DNA of 64,000 nucleotides from Pinus tabuliformis (lineage: Eukaryota; Streptophyta; Pinopsida; Pinales; Pinaceae). A model generated the notes under the pieces. That model searched no databases, was not told the DNA's origin, and saw only the letters and a list, made by a program, of their open reading frames with translations. The position numbers and the translations under genes are program-made. The stretch is from positions 1,669,709,058 to 1,669,773,057 of the forward strand of contig CM062816.1 in the NCBI GenBank assembly GCA_031772625.1. The letters are read 5' to 3'. Positions 19,183 through 29,330 of the stretch are shown here, one piece after another (positions within the stretch are counted from its first letter, which is position 1; every line of letters starts with the position of its first letter).

Positions 19183-21209
19183 TGTTAAGTTTAGGTATGT
19201 TCTATGCTAGAGCAATTTATTTAAATTTTCACAGTTAGCAATCACATCAGCATTATGATAAACTGCAGATAGAACATAAATATAATATGCAGAAGACAAG
19301 CCAAGACAAGAGGACACAAGATATGGCGCAAGCCAGGGACAAACCCCACAATGTGTGGGGAAACCCTTTGATCAAATCTTCTTTTATCTTCTAAGTTCAG
19401 TAGAGAAAGAGAGAGAGAGAGAGAGTACAATTACAACAAAAGTCAACACTTTGACTTGTCTAGATCTAAGCATAGATCATCTTCTATAACAATGAGATCA
19501 GTTGAAGACATTCTGCTTCAACTGATACCTATCATCGTGCTGCATCTGGTCCTCTAGTTGCACTACTGCATACTGCACCATGCTGTTGTCCATGTCCATG
19601 ATCTTATCCATCATAATGCTGCTCTGCTATGATGAGAGGATTATACACCATGACTGTTCCTAGAGGCTGAGATGATCTTAGTACCTTGAGATCATAACTG
19701 CACCTTACTGTATTCTAAGATTATGATCCTGCCTCTTACCTTTGGTGAGAATGACATATTGGAGCATCATTTAATACTTGAAGTCATAGCTGTACAGGTT
19801 GTATGTCACTATGATCTATATACTGAGATCTTCTTTTCAATGTGACATAGCACATCAAGACCGTTCTTAGATGTGCCCAACGTATACAGTTTCCATGATC
19901 TCTGTATAAAGTCCTTTAATGATTTGTGTATGTGTCATCATGTACAGTATACATGAGCTTCCATTATATGTCTCTATAACTGCATTTTACTTGACAGATT
20001 TGACTGCGTTTGAGTGCCACTATTGACTGCGTATGACCTGCATAGAATCTTCATGATCTGCGTATAAATATCATTATGTACAACATATATGAGTCTCCTT
20101 GATCTGCGTATGAGTGTATAGGGTTTTCCATGAATAACGTATCAGGTTTCCATGATCTGTGCATATATATAGTGCCTTCATTAACAGAGTTAAGGGCTGC
20201 TTGGATAGTGTACAATGCCTCTGTATATGACTGAGTTAAGGGCTATTCCTATTGACTACATATAACAGCGTACTTCATAAATAGCGTATTACTGTTTCAT
20301 ATACCTTGCTGCGTAGGTTATCTCAATGATCAGCGTATATATATATATATATTGCTACGTTCATTGCCTGGGTATATATATAGGTATTTGCCATTGCCTT
20401 CATGACTGCGTGATGACAGCGTATCTATGTTTGTTTTTTTGTTTGTTATTTCATTGACCAGTGTTATGTCCCATTGACCTGCGTCTGGGTGCTTCATGAA
20501 GATTGTAGATAACAGCGACTGTGGTTATGACTGCGGCTAGGTGAGCAGCGTATATCATTGCTGCGTTCATCTCAGCATCCAACGAGCAGCGTTTGTATAT
20601 GTATTGACTACGGCTAGGTGAGCAACGTATATCATTGTTGCGTTCATCTCAGCATCCAACAAGCAGCGTATATATATATATATTGACTGTGGTTAGGTGA
20701 GCAGCGTATATATATTTCATTGAACCCATACTGCGTATACAGTGATCGCCAACATATATATATGAATCCATACTGCGTATTTGAACAGCATATCCCTTGT
20801 ATTGGGTCTGTTTGTTGGCTCATCCTCATATGCTTGTAGTTTCCTGCGGTTAGGGCATCACCCTTGAGCCAGCGTATCTTTAGGTTCTCTCCTTCCAAAA
20901 ACCCAGACGTGGAGAGGAGATCACCTTAAGAATACGTGTGCCAATTGACATCAAAAACTCTTCTATTTATACTAAAGAGAGGATGATGAATAGACACGAC
21001 GTTTGGGCTTCTTGAGCCTACCTTAATTGCTGGTCGGCTAGATAATAAATCCATAATCAAAATAAATTCATATCTCCATAAATACTTATCGGAATTGGAT
21101 GATCTTTGGATCAATCCTACACCTCTCGACGAGAGGGATCCAATAAAAATATCAGCTGCCATAAATACGCTGACCCACATGGAGTTTGGCCCTAGTTGCC
21201 AATTTAACA
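19183..21209 (-). mobile_element. 5' LTR of element C (2027 bp)
   Basis: It begins TGTTAAATTGGCAAC at 21209 and ends ...AACTTAACA at 19183, with inverted TGTTAA/TTAACA termini. A TATA-like AGTATAAATAGAAG lies at about 20960-20975 on the minus strand. Nothing coding is seen. Its outer end touches the right 489-bp repeat of element A, whose first bases are GAGAT; no matching 5-bp duplication is found at the other end of C. Confidence 0.9.
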
Positions 21210-21698
21210 GAGATGGAGGATCTAGGTTAGAATCATTACTTCCCTAGTCAAGGGAAGTATACTATTACTACCTCTCAGAGATTTGGGATGATGGACTACA
21301 ATTCCATGGCCATTCCCATGGTGACCAATCTGAAGGAGTTGAGAGGCTCTGAGTCAAATTTGGTGGATCCCTCTATGTATTGATAGTTGATTATATCCTT
21401 GATGTATCTAGTTAATAACAGACCTGATATTCGCTTTGCAGAGAACACTTTGAGCTAGTTCATGGTGGAACCTACACATGTACATTAAATTGTGTCAAAG
21501 CATGTGTTGAGATATTTTTGTGGTACGTTTAGTTATGGATTGATATATGTCACAAATGATGAAGTACGGTTACAGGGATACATAGATTTTGATTGGTTAG
21601 GAAATGCCAAAGACCAGAAGAACACATCAGGATGTTTCTTCAGTTTGGGTTCTGCTATGATATCTTAGATGAGCAACAAGCATACATCTACTGCTCTC
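21210..21698 (+). repeat. 489-bp direct repeat, right copy (Copia A pol sequence)
   Basis: This equals 7381-7869 in length and carries the same stops (TAG in NTLS-stop-FMV, TGA TAG after SMY). About seven base differences are seen. Unlike the left copy it continues without a break into the rest of A RNase H, so it is the copy joined to the original 3' part of element A. Confidence 0.93.
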
Positions 21699-22060
21699 AT
21701 CACTGCATAGGTTAAATATATTGTAGCTAGTTGGCGAGTCGTGAAGCATTGTGGCTTCATAAGCTATTCACAAGATCTTTTGATTAGGTGCTAGAGATGA
21801 TCGGGATATATTGTGACAATCATAGTTGTGTGAAGATTTCCGAAAATCCAATTTTCCATGACATGTCAAAGAACATTGATATCAAGTACCACTACATCTA
21901 AGACATGGTATAGAAGAAAGTGGTGAGGCTCCAATACATTTCTATGAACAAGCAGGTTGCTAAAATTCTCACAAAGCCTTTATCACGAATGAAGTTTGTA
22001 TACTTTAGGGACAAACTTGGAGTGGTTGAAAATTCCTCCTTCATTGAGAGGGAGTGTTGA
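21699..22060 (+). pseudogene. Copia A RNase H C-terminus and polypurine tract
   Basis: The sequence has a frame change near 21760, then YCDNHSCVKISENPIFHD, KYHYI-stop, NKQVAKILTKPLSRMKF and FRDKLGVVENSS. This is the standard Copia RNase H ending. The last codons ERE-C-stop run over the polypurine tract GAGAGGGAG (22046-22054) into the LTR start TGTTGA at 22055, as in many plant Copia elements. Confidence 0.85.
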
Positions 22061-22640
22061 TGATGTAACATTAGGGTAGACATTCTCCCTAGGTCAAGGG
22101 TATTGAAAAGGTGTCATGTAATGTGGCTAGGGAGAATGGCCCAAATAGCATCAGGGCCCAGAGTGCTCCCCCGTTCAAAAGGTTATGACCATATTGCCAA
22201 GGGTTACTTGGCTAGTGGGTAGAGAGAGTGCCTCAAAGGATCAAGCAAGTATTTTACCATTCAAATCCCATGTGACAACATGGGGGAATGGTAAATGGGT
22301 CCAAGATTTCACCATTGGTCAGGGAAAATTGACCTAGTTCCAAGTGACAACTTAGTTAGTTGGTGATCGATTGCTAGTTTTGTTTTTACCCAATTAGGGG
22401 GTATCAGATCATATTGCCAAAGGGGATTTAGCTAGTGGGTGACTAGATCCTTTGCATGATGTTGATGCATTATGCTTTCCACATGGTTCTAGAATGGAAC
22501 ATGAAGTGGATGGATACATTAACATTTCCAGGTCATTCAATATTTTCTTGGGATAGAGAAATTTTTCAGTTTAATAAGTGAGCAGTTTGAGGAAATCAAG
22601 GTGAATACCTCCCTAGCCAAGATGGAGTGTTGATTTTTTT
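22055..22640 (+). mobile_element. 3' LTR of Copia A (right end not resolved)
   Basis: The LTR starts TGTTGATGATGTAAC right after the polypurine tract. The phrase CATATTGCCAA(A/G)GG with GCTAGTGGGT occurs twice (22190 and 22413). At 22600-22628, GAATACCTCCCTAGCCAAGATGGAG precedes TGTTGATTTTTTTGGG, similar to the polypurine context of element F at 37770-37793, so a second LTR start may lie at 22629. No 5' LTR for A remains in the window. Confidence 0.6.
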
Positions 22641-23140
22641 GGGTAGATGCAGGAGGTATTCCCCATCTACCCAAGTTGAAAGAAATAAAAATTAAATTTT
22701 ACATTAAAAGAAAGAAAAATTTTCTTAATTTGCAAAGACGCATGTCTCTTGAGGCACCCTAAAACCATTTTGAACTTATAATTTACTCACACCCTCACTA
22801 CTCACATATTTCTCTTTCTCACACGTGGAAAGCAATTTGAGGAAGAGGCTAAAGTTTCTAAGAAGTTGCATTATTTGTGTAATTAGTTATGATGTTATGG
22901 GGTGTGCCAAAGTAATATCATATATCATTGGAAGTAATTATCAGTTGCAAAAAATTGTGGTTGTCTAATTAGCACTAGAAAATCAACAAATTTAAGTCCC
23001 AAGCATCAAGGCACTAGTTACTTGTAACTATGGGAAGCTACACATTGGTCACCATAGTATCTCTTTGTACACTTTTAGTTGGCTCTCTTCAAAGTCAAAG
23101 GGGACTTTCCTAAAGATTAGATTGTTTAGGTTACATAGTA

Positions 23141-23400
23141 GAGGCCCAAGGTGGATTGTTGAGGCCATAGTTGGAGGTGGACTATTGAGGTTGAGGTTAT
23201 TATTGGAGGTTATTGTTGAGGTGGATTATTGATTTTGTGAAGAGAGCCTAAGAAAAACAAATGATTGTATTGTAAGAGGCCCAAGGTGGATTGTTGAGGT
23301 TATAGTTGGAGGTTATTATTGAGGTGGATTATTGATTTTGTGAAGAGTTGGCCTAAGAAAAACAAATGATTGTAGTGTAAGTGGAATAAATGAATGGTGT
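23141..23400. repeat. Tandem duplication, 135-bp period
   Basis: GAGGCCCAAGGTGGATTGTT occurs at 23141 and 23276, and both copies end near AAACAAATGATTGTA. The inner part also has short GGTGGA(T/C)TATTGA repeats. Confidence 0.8.
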
Positions 23401-24193
23401 GAAAATAAAAGATATTGAAATACCAAAACTTGTGCTTACCAAGGCTTGGACAAAATAAAGTTAAAAAAAAGGCATGGATATAGGAGAGCTAATGCATGAA
23501 TCTATAGTAAAATAAGTGTTGTTATTCATGCCAAAATTTTGTTCATAATCGATATTGAAAGTTACCCTTGGAAAACTAAAGACGTTGAATCTAAAACAAA
23601 GCCATGAAGTTGATGTTATATTAATTCAAGTAACAACCTAGTTTGCTAGATGGCCTTCACGACTATTTACAACGATTTCCAACAAGATAAACACGTGAAA
23701 TAATTGCATTAATAAAACCTCACATAAGATTGATGTATTACGAAAACCAACTTGCACAAACAAATATTAATGCATAATCAAATTTAATGCATATTGGATT
23801 TAAGAGGAAAAGGACACTAGAGACTATGATTTCAATGTTTGAGATTCAACAATGTATTAGGCTCAAGTGAATTTTAACTATATTAAAAATCCAACTAAGA
23901 GGCAAGAGTGAAATTTAAAGAATTTAGGAAAGAGATAACCAAAATGGAAAACAAAATAGACCTCTTTCCACAAACTTGTTGACAATGGTATTATCAATCA
24001 AGCAAATATGTTTACTCTCAAGGGGATGGAGGAAACCAAAAGGAAATTGTTAGATTAGAAGAAACCCTAATGGCATCAAAAGCATCAAGCCATTTTGTAA
24101 ATTGAAGGAGACAAAAATGCACATTTTTCCAAAATTATGCTAAATGAAAAAATCTAGGAACACTATCTAGTGAAGGTGGCAAAAGGGCCACAT

Positions 24194-24455
24194 CATAACA
24201 AGGAATTTCTAAATAACAAGTGCCAATATGGTAGATATTGTTCGTCTTTGCTCATTTTTTCATGGATGAATAACAAAAAGAAGATCTTTGATAATTGAGA
24301 TTAGTAAGAAGGAATTAAAATTGATCATAACAAGGCATTTCTAAATAATAAGTGCCCATATGGTAGAGATTGTTCGTCTTTCCTCATTTTTCATGGATGA
24401 ATAACAAAAAATCTTTTATCATTGAAATTAGAAAGAAGGAATTAAAATTGATATA
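24194..24455. repeat. Tandem duplication, 131-bp period
   Basis: CATAACAAGG(A/C)ATTTCT begins each copy (24194 and 24325), and AAGAAGGAATTAAAATTGAT ends each. The copies differ by a few substitutions and small indels. Confidence 0.82.
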
Positions 24456-24731
24456 ACATTCCTCGGAAAAGAATAAAATTTTAAGGTTATATGGGTGGGA
24501 AATCAAATTTTACACTTACTCTTATGATGTTAATGATAGTAGAAAGGTCTAAACAAATGAGATCTAATTTTAACACTTTCAATACAATAGTTATGGACAT
24601 GTAACAAAGGACTCCCCAAACACTTCCAACGTATTTCATTTTCTAACAAAGTGCATAAGATCATTCCAAAGATAATAACTTAAAGATTGAAAGTGATAAT
24701 TTCACAAATTCATTTTTTTAATAAAGAGAAT

Positions 24732-25061
24732 TGCTGGACATTGGATAAACCAACGCTCCCTATGTGTTTCGTGACATCAACTAACCGCCTCCCATGGATC
24801 CTTATCTTTGGCGATGTGATCATTGACTAACACCTGTGGTTTTTGGTCTAACGACAATCGTGATTCCCAACAAGTGGTATTAGAGCGCAACATGTCACAA
24901 GTTCGATACACACCCGGCTCGCATTGGGAGGGAGATTGTTGGACATTGCATAAACCAACTCTCCCCATGTGTTTCGCGACATGGACTAACCGCCTCTCAT
25001 GGATCCTTATCTCTAGTGATGTGGTCATTGACTAACACCTGCGGGTTTTGGTATAACGACA
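24732..25061 (+). mobile_element. TRIM-like miniature LTR retrotransposon
   Basis: Two direct repeats of about 140-155 bp start TG(C/T)TGGACATTG(G/C)ATAAACC (24732 and about 24929) and share CTAACCGCCTC, ATGGATCCTTAT and TTGACTAACACCTG. The first ends ...CCCAACA, followed by AG and TGGTATTAGAGC (about 24876-24887), one base from the initiator tRNA-Met complement. The short internal part (about 55 bp) ends with GGGAGGGAGAT before the second repeat. The layout is that of a terminal-repeat retrotransposon in miniature, with no coding room. The second LTR loses similarity after AACGACAA, so a target duplication cannot be confirmed. No 5S-like segment of the Cassandra type was recognised. Confidence 0.75.
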
Positions 25062-25254
25062 AATTCATGAATTGCTTAGGGTAGATCAAGAAAGTTACAC
25101 TGAAACTAAGGAAACTTCTAGCCTCTATCATCATATATCAAACTTGTCAAAGGTGTGTGAAAAGGTTAATTATATATGTTTGAGTTGGCATTAATACATG
25201 TGGGAATCAATTCACATTTTTTAAATTAGATTGAAGGGTGCTTTTCTTCAACTT

Positions 25255-25408
25255 ATTTTTCTTTATTTTATTTTTTTTAACGGAACAGATAAACATAATT
25301 ATATTAATAAAACTCTAGATTTTGGGCAAGTACCCTTACATATTTATTCAAATACAAAAGGTAGGTCTTCAAAGGAGTAAACAAAATGTTTACTATCTCC
25401 GTGACTGA
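25255..25408 (-). mobile_element. Probable LINE 3' end on the minus strand, split by element D
   Basis: Read on the minus strand, the sequence runs ...GTACTTGCCC, TTTATTAATATAATTATG, then an A-rich tail (plus-strand poly-T at 25255-25278). A TTTATTAATATAATTAT ending is common in plant LINE 3' ends. The inner part continues at 33246 beyond element D. Only the 3' untranslated end is recognisable. Confidence 0.5.
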
Positions 25409-25595
25409 TGTTGACACCTAATCATCAGGATTGGGTGAATAAATATAATTGATGTAAATAAACAATAAGAAATGTGAATAGTCATCGGGAGATGAAGTGA
25501 ACAGTCTCTCTCATGTATATAATAAAGACCAACCTGAAGGAATAAAATGAATTGAATTGGTGGAGGTACTACCTGGCCTGACATGGTATCAGAGC
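25409..25595 (+). promoter_or_regulatory. 5' LTR and primer-binding site of D
   Basis: The short LTR TGTTGACACC...CCTGACA carries a TATA-like TGTATATAATAAAG near 25517. TGGTATCAGAGC (25584-25595) follows with no spacer and matches the initiator tRNA-Met primer perfectly. Confidence 0.92.
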
Positions 25596-26920
25596 ACAGG
25601 TCCCAAGTTCCTAAAATTAGTTGTAACTCCTTGTATCAGTTTTTCTGCCATATTTTCTCTTTGGGCTCTCTGTGCTCCCTGGGCTGGGCATAATTGTCCC
25701 CTCTGCTCTTCTCTGACCAGTTTTTCTATTCATAATCACATGCATATAACGCTACATTGCCCTGATATATAATTCTGATGCATATAACGCTATGCTGCCC
25801 TAACATATAATCCTGATTCATACAATCCGTTGTCCTGACAATGGTATAATCCGCTGCTCAAGGTGCCAGATGGCATATCGATCTCGAGTGGAAGCAAGGA
25901 GAACATTCCAGCCACAATAAAACCTAGAAGAAAAGAACTCGAAGAGAGGTTGGCGAAGGATTGTTCCTGGAGAGCGCCGAAGTGGAAGAGTGTGGTGCCA
26001 TCTCTTCTCCCCATCTGCACTTGCCTGTAAGGCCCGCCGCTCTTGTATCAACACACACAAAAACGCAGTGAGTAACATTGAATGTTCTTTGTTGGATATG
26101 CGCATTATGTGGAAATGAAAAATATAGAAATATATTACAAGGTAGACTGAATCCCGAGCAGCAAGAGTGAGAATATTTGTGCAAGAAACAGTGGCGTTGC
26201 AGAACTCTCGAGGGCTGTCTTGATAGCATCGATGACCTCAAACCCTCTAGCTGAATTAAGATTAGGAAGAGCACCCTTCTCTCCTGTAATGGTATACTAC
26301 TTTCCATTCTGATATATATTTATATGCGTTCTATTATTCTGCTCCGAGGTTGGTGGGTCGTATTACATTGGTTGAACGTTGTTACATACCGCCCATAATA
26401 TATATATCACTTCATATCATTGTGGTGCCACTGTGATTTCGCTTCTGTTTTTTACATTGACACACCTTCCTTTCTTACAGAGTTGTGAAATTCCGCTGGA
26501 TGTTCCTGAGTGGTAATCATGTTATGGCCAATGAATTTCAAAAGCCATTTTTGTTATTTATCAGGCATGGCATGTGGACATGTCTGTGACATCTAAGGCC
26601 TTGTAAATGTTTTTAACCCACGAGTGTTGGCGTGGTCGATGACTCTTTGGTGAACTGGCTACCCTAACGTCTCAAATAAAAATCAAATATCGTGGACGAC
26701 TTCAAGGGTCCTATATAAGGAGGCTTGGGGATTCTTTTGTTAATTCTCTCTATGCACCTTTTCTGGGTCGTTGAAAATCAAAATCAGTTTGAGTGAAACT
26801 TTGTGTATGATATTTCTGGTGTATGGTTTTTTACATTGAGATACCACCCATATATATGTCTCTTGATATCATTGTAAACATTCAGCACATTTTGCCAGCA
26901 AAAGTTTTTTTTGTTACAGT
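25596..26920 (+). other. Unusually long 5' leader of element D
   Basis: About 1.3 kb separate the primer-binding site from the gag ATG; many plant Copia leaders are far shorter. No gene was recognised on either strand. A TATA-like CCTATATAAGGAGG lies at 26710-26723. Two related stretches ending ATATATAT with TCATATCATTG or TTGATATCATTG occur near 26398 and 26852, suggesting an internal duplication. Confidence 0.6.
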
Positions 26921-27568
26921 ATGCATTCAATCATATCTATTGTGGGAATAGTTCTCACCAGCAAGGAGAACCATCCTGAGTGGTCCCGGATGATAAAACA
27001 CACCCTCATTTTCAATGAGTTGTGGAAAGGAGTATGTATTGGAGACGGAGACAAAGAGCCAGGACAACCTACCTCAGACAAAGAGCTCGCCATTTGGGAA
27101 AATATGAACAACAAAGCTTATGCATTAATCACAGCATCAGTAAATGAAGAGGTGAGTCGCCATATTTCGCCATTTTCAACTGATTTCGAAGCCTTACAAA
27201 AGCTGAAAGAACTCTATGACTCACATTCTGCACTTGAAGTTGTTCAACTCATGATTAAACTCCTCACCCTTGAATTGCAAAATAATGATCCTTTTGCTCT
27301 TGCGTCCGAATTAAAGTCTATAATGCATGATATCAAAGTCACTAACGTCGAATTGGATATTCCTCTTATCGCTTTTCTCAAGGCACTTTATCCTACTTAC
27401 TCCAATTATCTTGAGTCATTGCAAGCAAATGGAAATCTCAAAGATATTACCTTTGACTCTCTTGTAAAAAAATTTGTTGAAAGAGAGAAAGCTTTTGGAA
27501 AGAAGACAACCCCTGAATCTTCTGAAGAGGTTGTGTGCCTTTCTCATAAAGAAAATAATCATGCTTAA
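26921..27568 (+). CDS. gag: Copia D gag
   Basis: The frame has 216 codons and starts at ATG 26921. Features are HPEWSRMIKHTLIFNELWKGV in the N-terminal quarter, a YALITASVNEEV core, HSALEVVQLMIKLLTLELQN, then a LDIPLIAFLKALYPTYSNYLES segment matching the conserved gag motif that leads to the C-terminal part. The basic RGRGGRRGRGR tail continues directly after the stop, so an in-frame stop (or its loss of readthrough) separates gag from the zinc knuckle. The frame itself is intact. Confidence 0.85.
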   Translation: MHSIISIVGIVLTSKENHPEWSRMIKHTLIFNELWKGVCIGDGDKEPGQPTSDKELAIWENMNNKAYALITASVNEEVSRHISPFSTDFEALQKLKELYDSHSALEVVQLMIKLLTLELQNNDPFALASELKSIMHDIKVTNVELDIPLIAFLKALYPTYSNYLESLQANGNLKDITFDSLVKKFVEREKAFGKKTTPESSEEVVCLSHKENNHA

Positions 27569-29330
27569 GATTCTTCTAGAGGAAGAGGTGGTCGAAGAGG
27601 AAGAGGAAGATATTTCAAAGGCGGGGGGGCAGACACTCTCAAGGAGAAAAGGCAGATTTTCATTGCATACGCTACAAAAGAAATGGATCACATGATGCCT
27701 CTACATGCAAAATACCTTGGGACAAAATTGAGCAGCAAAGAAATCAACCCAAAGGTAAAACTAATGACACAGAAAAAGGTAAAGCATCTGAATCTGCTCA
27801 TTATGTGGTGGCACAATGTAATATTGGAGTAAATGAAGATTTATTTAATGCTTCACTTGCTTCCTGGAAAAATGATTGGTTGCTTGATTCAGGAGCAACT
27901 TGCCACATGACTCATAGAAAATATTTTTTGAAGAATTTACTGACAATGTTGATGGAGCAGTATACTTTGTAGACCAATCAAAAATCAAGCCATCAGGGCT
28001 TGGCACAATCAGACTTAAATTACCTGGTCTTCCAGACTTTCTTTTGCATCATGTTCTATATCTCCCACAACTGAAGAGAAACGTGTTGTCCTTGGTCCAC
28101 ATCCGCCAGCAAGGTCACTCCATTCATATGTTTGATGGCAAGCTTGAGGTGAGAAAAGCATCTGACCACTCACTTGTCATGAGGGGAATAGAAGAAGAAA
28201 GGCTTCTCAAGCCGCAAGGTACCTCTGCTCGTGCACAACATTTATCATACATTCTCATTATGAAGAAGGTACACTTCCATCAAGTTTATTCTGGCATGCT
28301 AGATTTGGACATTTGAACTATGACAGCCTCCGCTTGTTGAAGAAAAATGGTGTTGCTGGTTTGCCTACAATTCCTAGGAAATTTAAGCAATGTGATGCTT
28401 GCATTCTAGGAAAGCATAGCAAACAGTGTTTTCATGATTCACATTCAAGAGCACATAGAAAACTTGAACTCATTCATTCATATTTATGTGGTCCAATGCC
28501 TGTTCCTTCTACAAATAGAAATAAATATATGATGACATTTATTGATGACTACACTAGAATGTGTTGGGTTTATTTATTGAAGAACAAATCTGATGCTTTT
28601 CAAACATTCAAGAACTTTCATAAATGGATTGAAAATGATGCACAATCTCCTATTCGCACTGATAATGGAAAAGAATAGACATCAAATGAATTTGAAAACT
28701 ATCTTCGCCAACATGGGATCAAACATCAAACAAATGTACCTTATAATCCCCAACAGAATGGTGTAGCTGAAAGAATGAATAGGACAATCTTAAATATGGT
28801 ACGCTCCATGCTCTTCTTCAAAAATGTAAAAATAATGTTTTGGGCTGATGCTGTTCTATGTGCTGCATATATAAAGAATAGATGTCCATCTAATGCTATT
28901 AGAAACAAGACTCCATATGAAATGTGGTATGGGCACGTTCCTTCGGTAAAGCATCTCAGGGTCTTTGGTTCCACTTGTTATGCCTTGATACCAAAGGTAC
29001 ATAGAAACAAACTTGGTGCAAGAAGTCATAAGTGTATCTTCCTGGGGTATTCAAACACCTCCAAAGCATGCCATCTCTATGATGAAGTCAATAAAAAGTT
29101 TGTTGTATCTAGAGATGTAATTTTTCTTGAATCATCCAAAACTGACAATGTTGTTGAGCGGCAACTTGATCACTTGGATAGATTCGCAAATGCAAAATAT
29201 TTCAAGAATTTTATAATCAAAGTCCACATCTTGAAGGGGGGATTCCTATATTATATCAACATGTGGAATCTTCTTCTGAATAACTCTCTCCCCCGCATGA
29301 AACTCCAACAATGGATGATGCTTTAAGTAA
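27569..29330 (+). pseudogene. Copia D nucleocapsid, protease and integrase
   Basis: A Gly/Arg-rich stretch precedes a degraded zinc knuckle (about 27650-27710). The protease active site DSGATCHMT is intact near 27885-27911. The GAG-pre-integrase region includes LPQLKRNVLSLVHIRQQGH (28065 on) and FWHARFGHLNYDSLRLL. Integrase keeps the second Asp (RTDNGKE) and the Glu (NGVAERMNRT), but the first reads HSYLCGPM where HSDLCGPM is expected, so catalysis is probably lost. A TAG at 28676 and frameshifts near 27920, 28290 and 29200 break the frame. Confidence 0.9.

Larger units (their letters stand above)
14133..21209 (-). mobile_element. Copia element C, minus strand, internally deleted, with 2-kb LTRs
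   Basis: On the minus strand, the 5' LTR (21209 down to 19183; TGTTAA...TTAACA) is followed by a primer-binding site, a short gag remnant, RT and RNase H fragments, the three non-coding repeat arrays, a polypurine tract and a 3' LTR (16141 down to about 14133). The internal region is only about 3.0 kb, against 4.65 kb in B, so much of gag, protease and integrase is gone. The LTR starts resemble those of B, but most of the LTR differs and it is about twice as long. Confidence 0.9.
22641..24731. other. AT-rich intergenic DNA with two local duplications
   Basis: No gene is visible. It contains a tandem duplication of about 135 bp (GAGGCCCAAGGTGG at 23141 and 23276) and one of 131 bp (CATAACAAGG at 24194 and 24325). 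Otherwise nothing was recognised. Confidence 0.6.

Noticed and set aside
24732-25061. Cassandra-type TRIM carrying a 5S rRNA-like segment
   Set aside because: No 5S internal promoter-like sequence could be read in the terminal repeats.
25790-26307. Minus-strand open frames in the D leader (76-127 codons)
   Set aside because: No recognisable domain, overlapping frames, and location in an untranslated leader.
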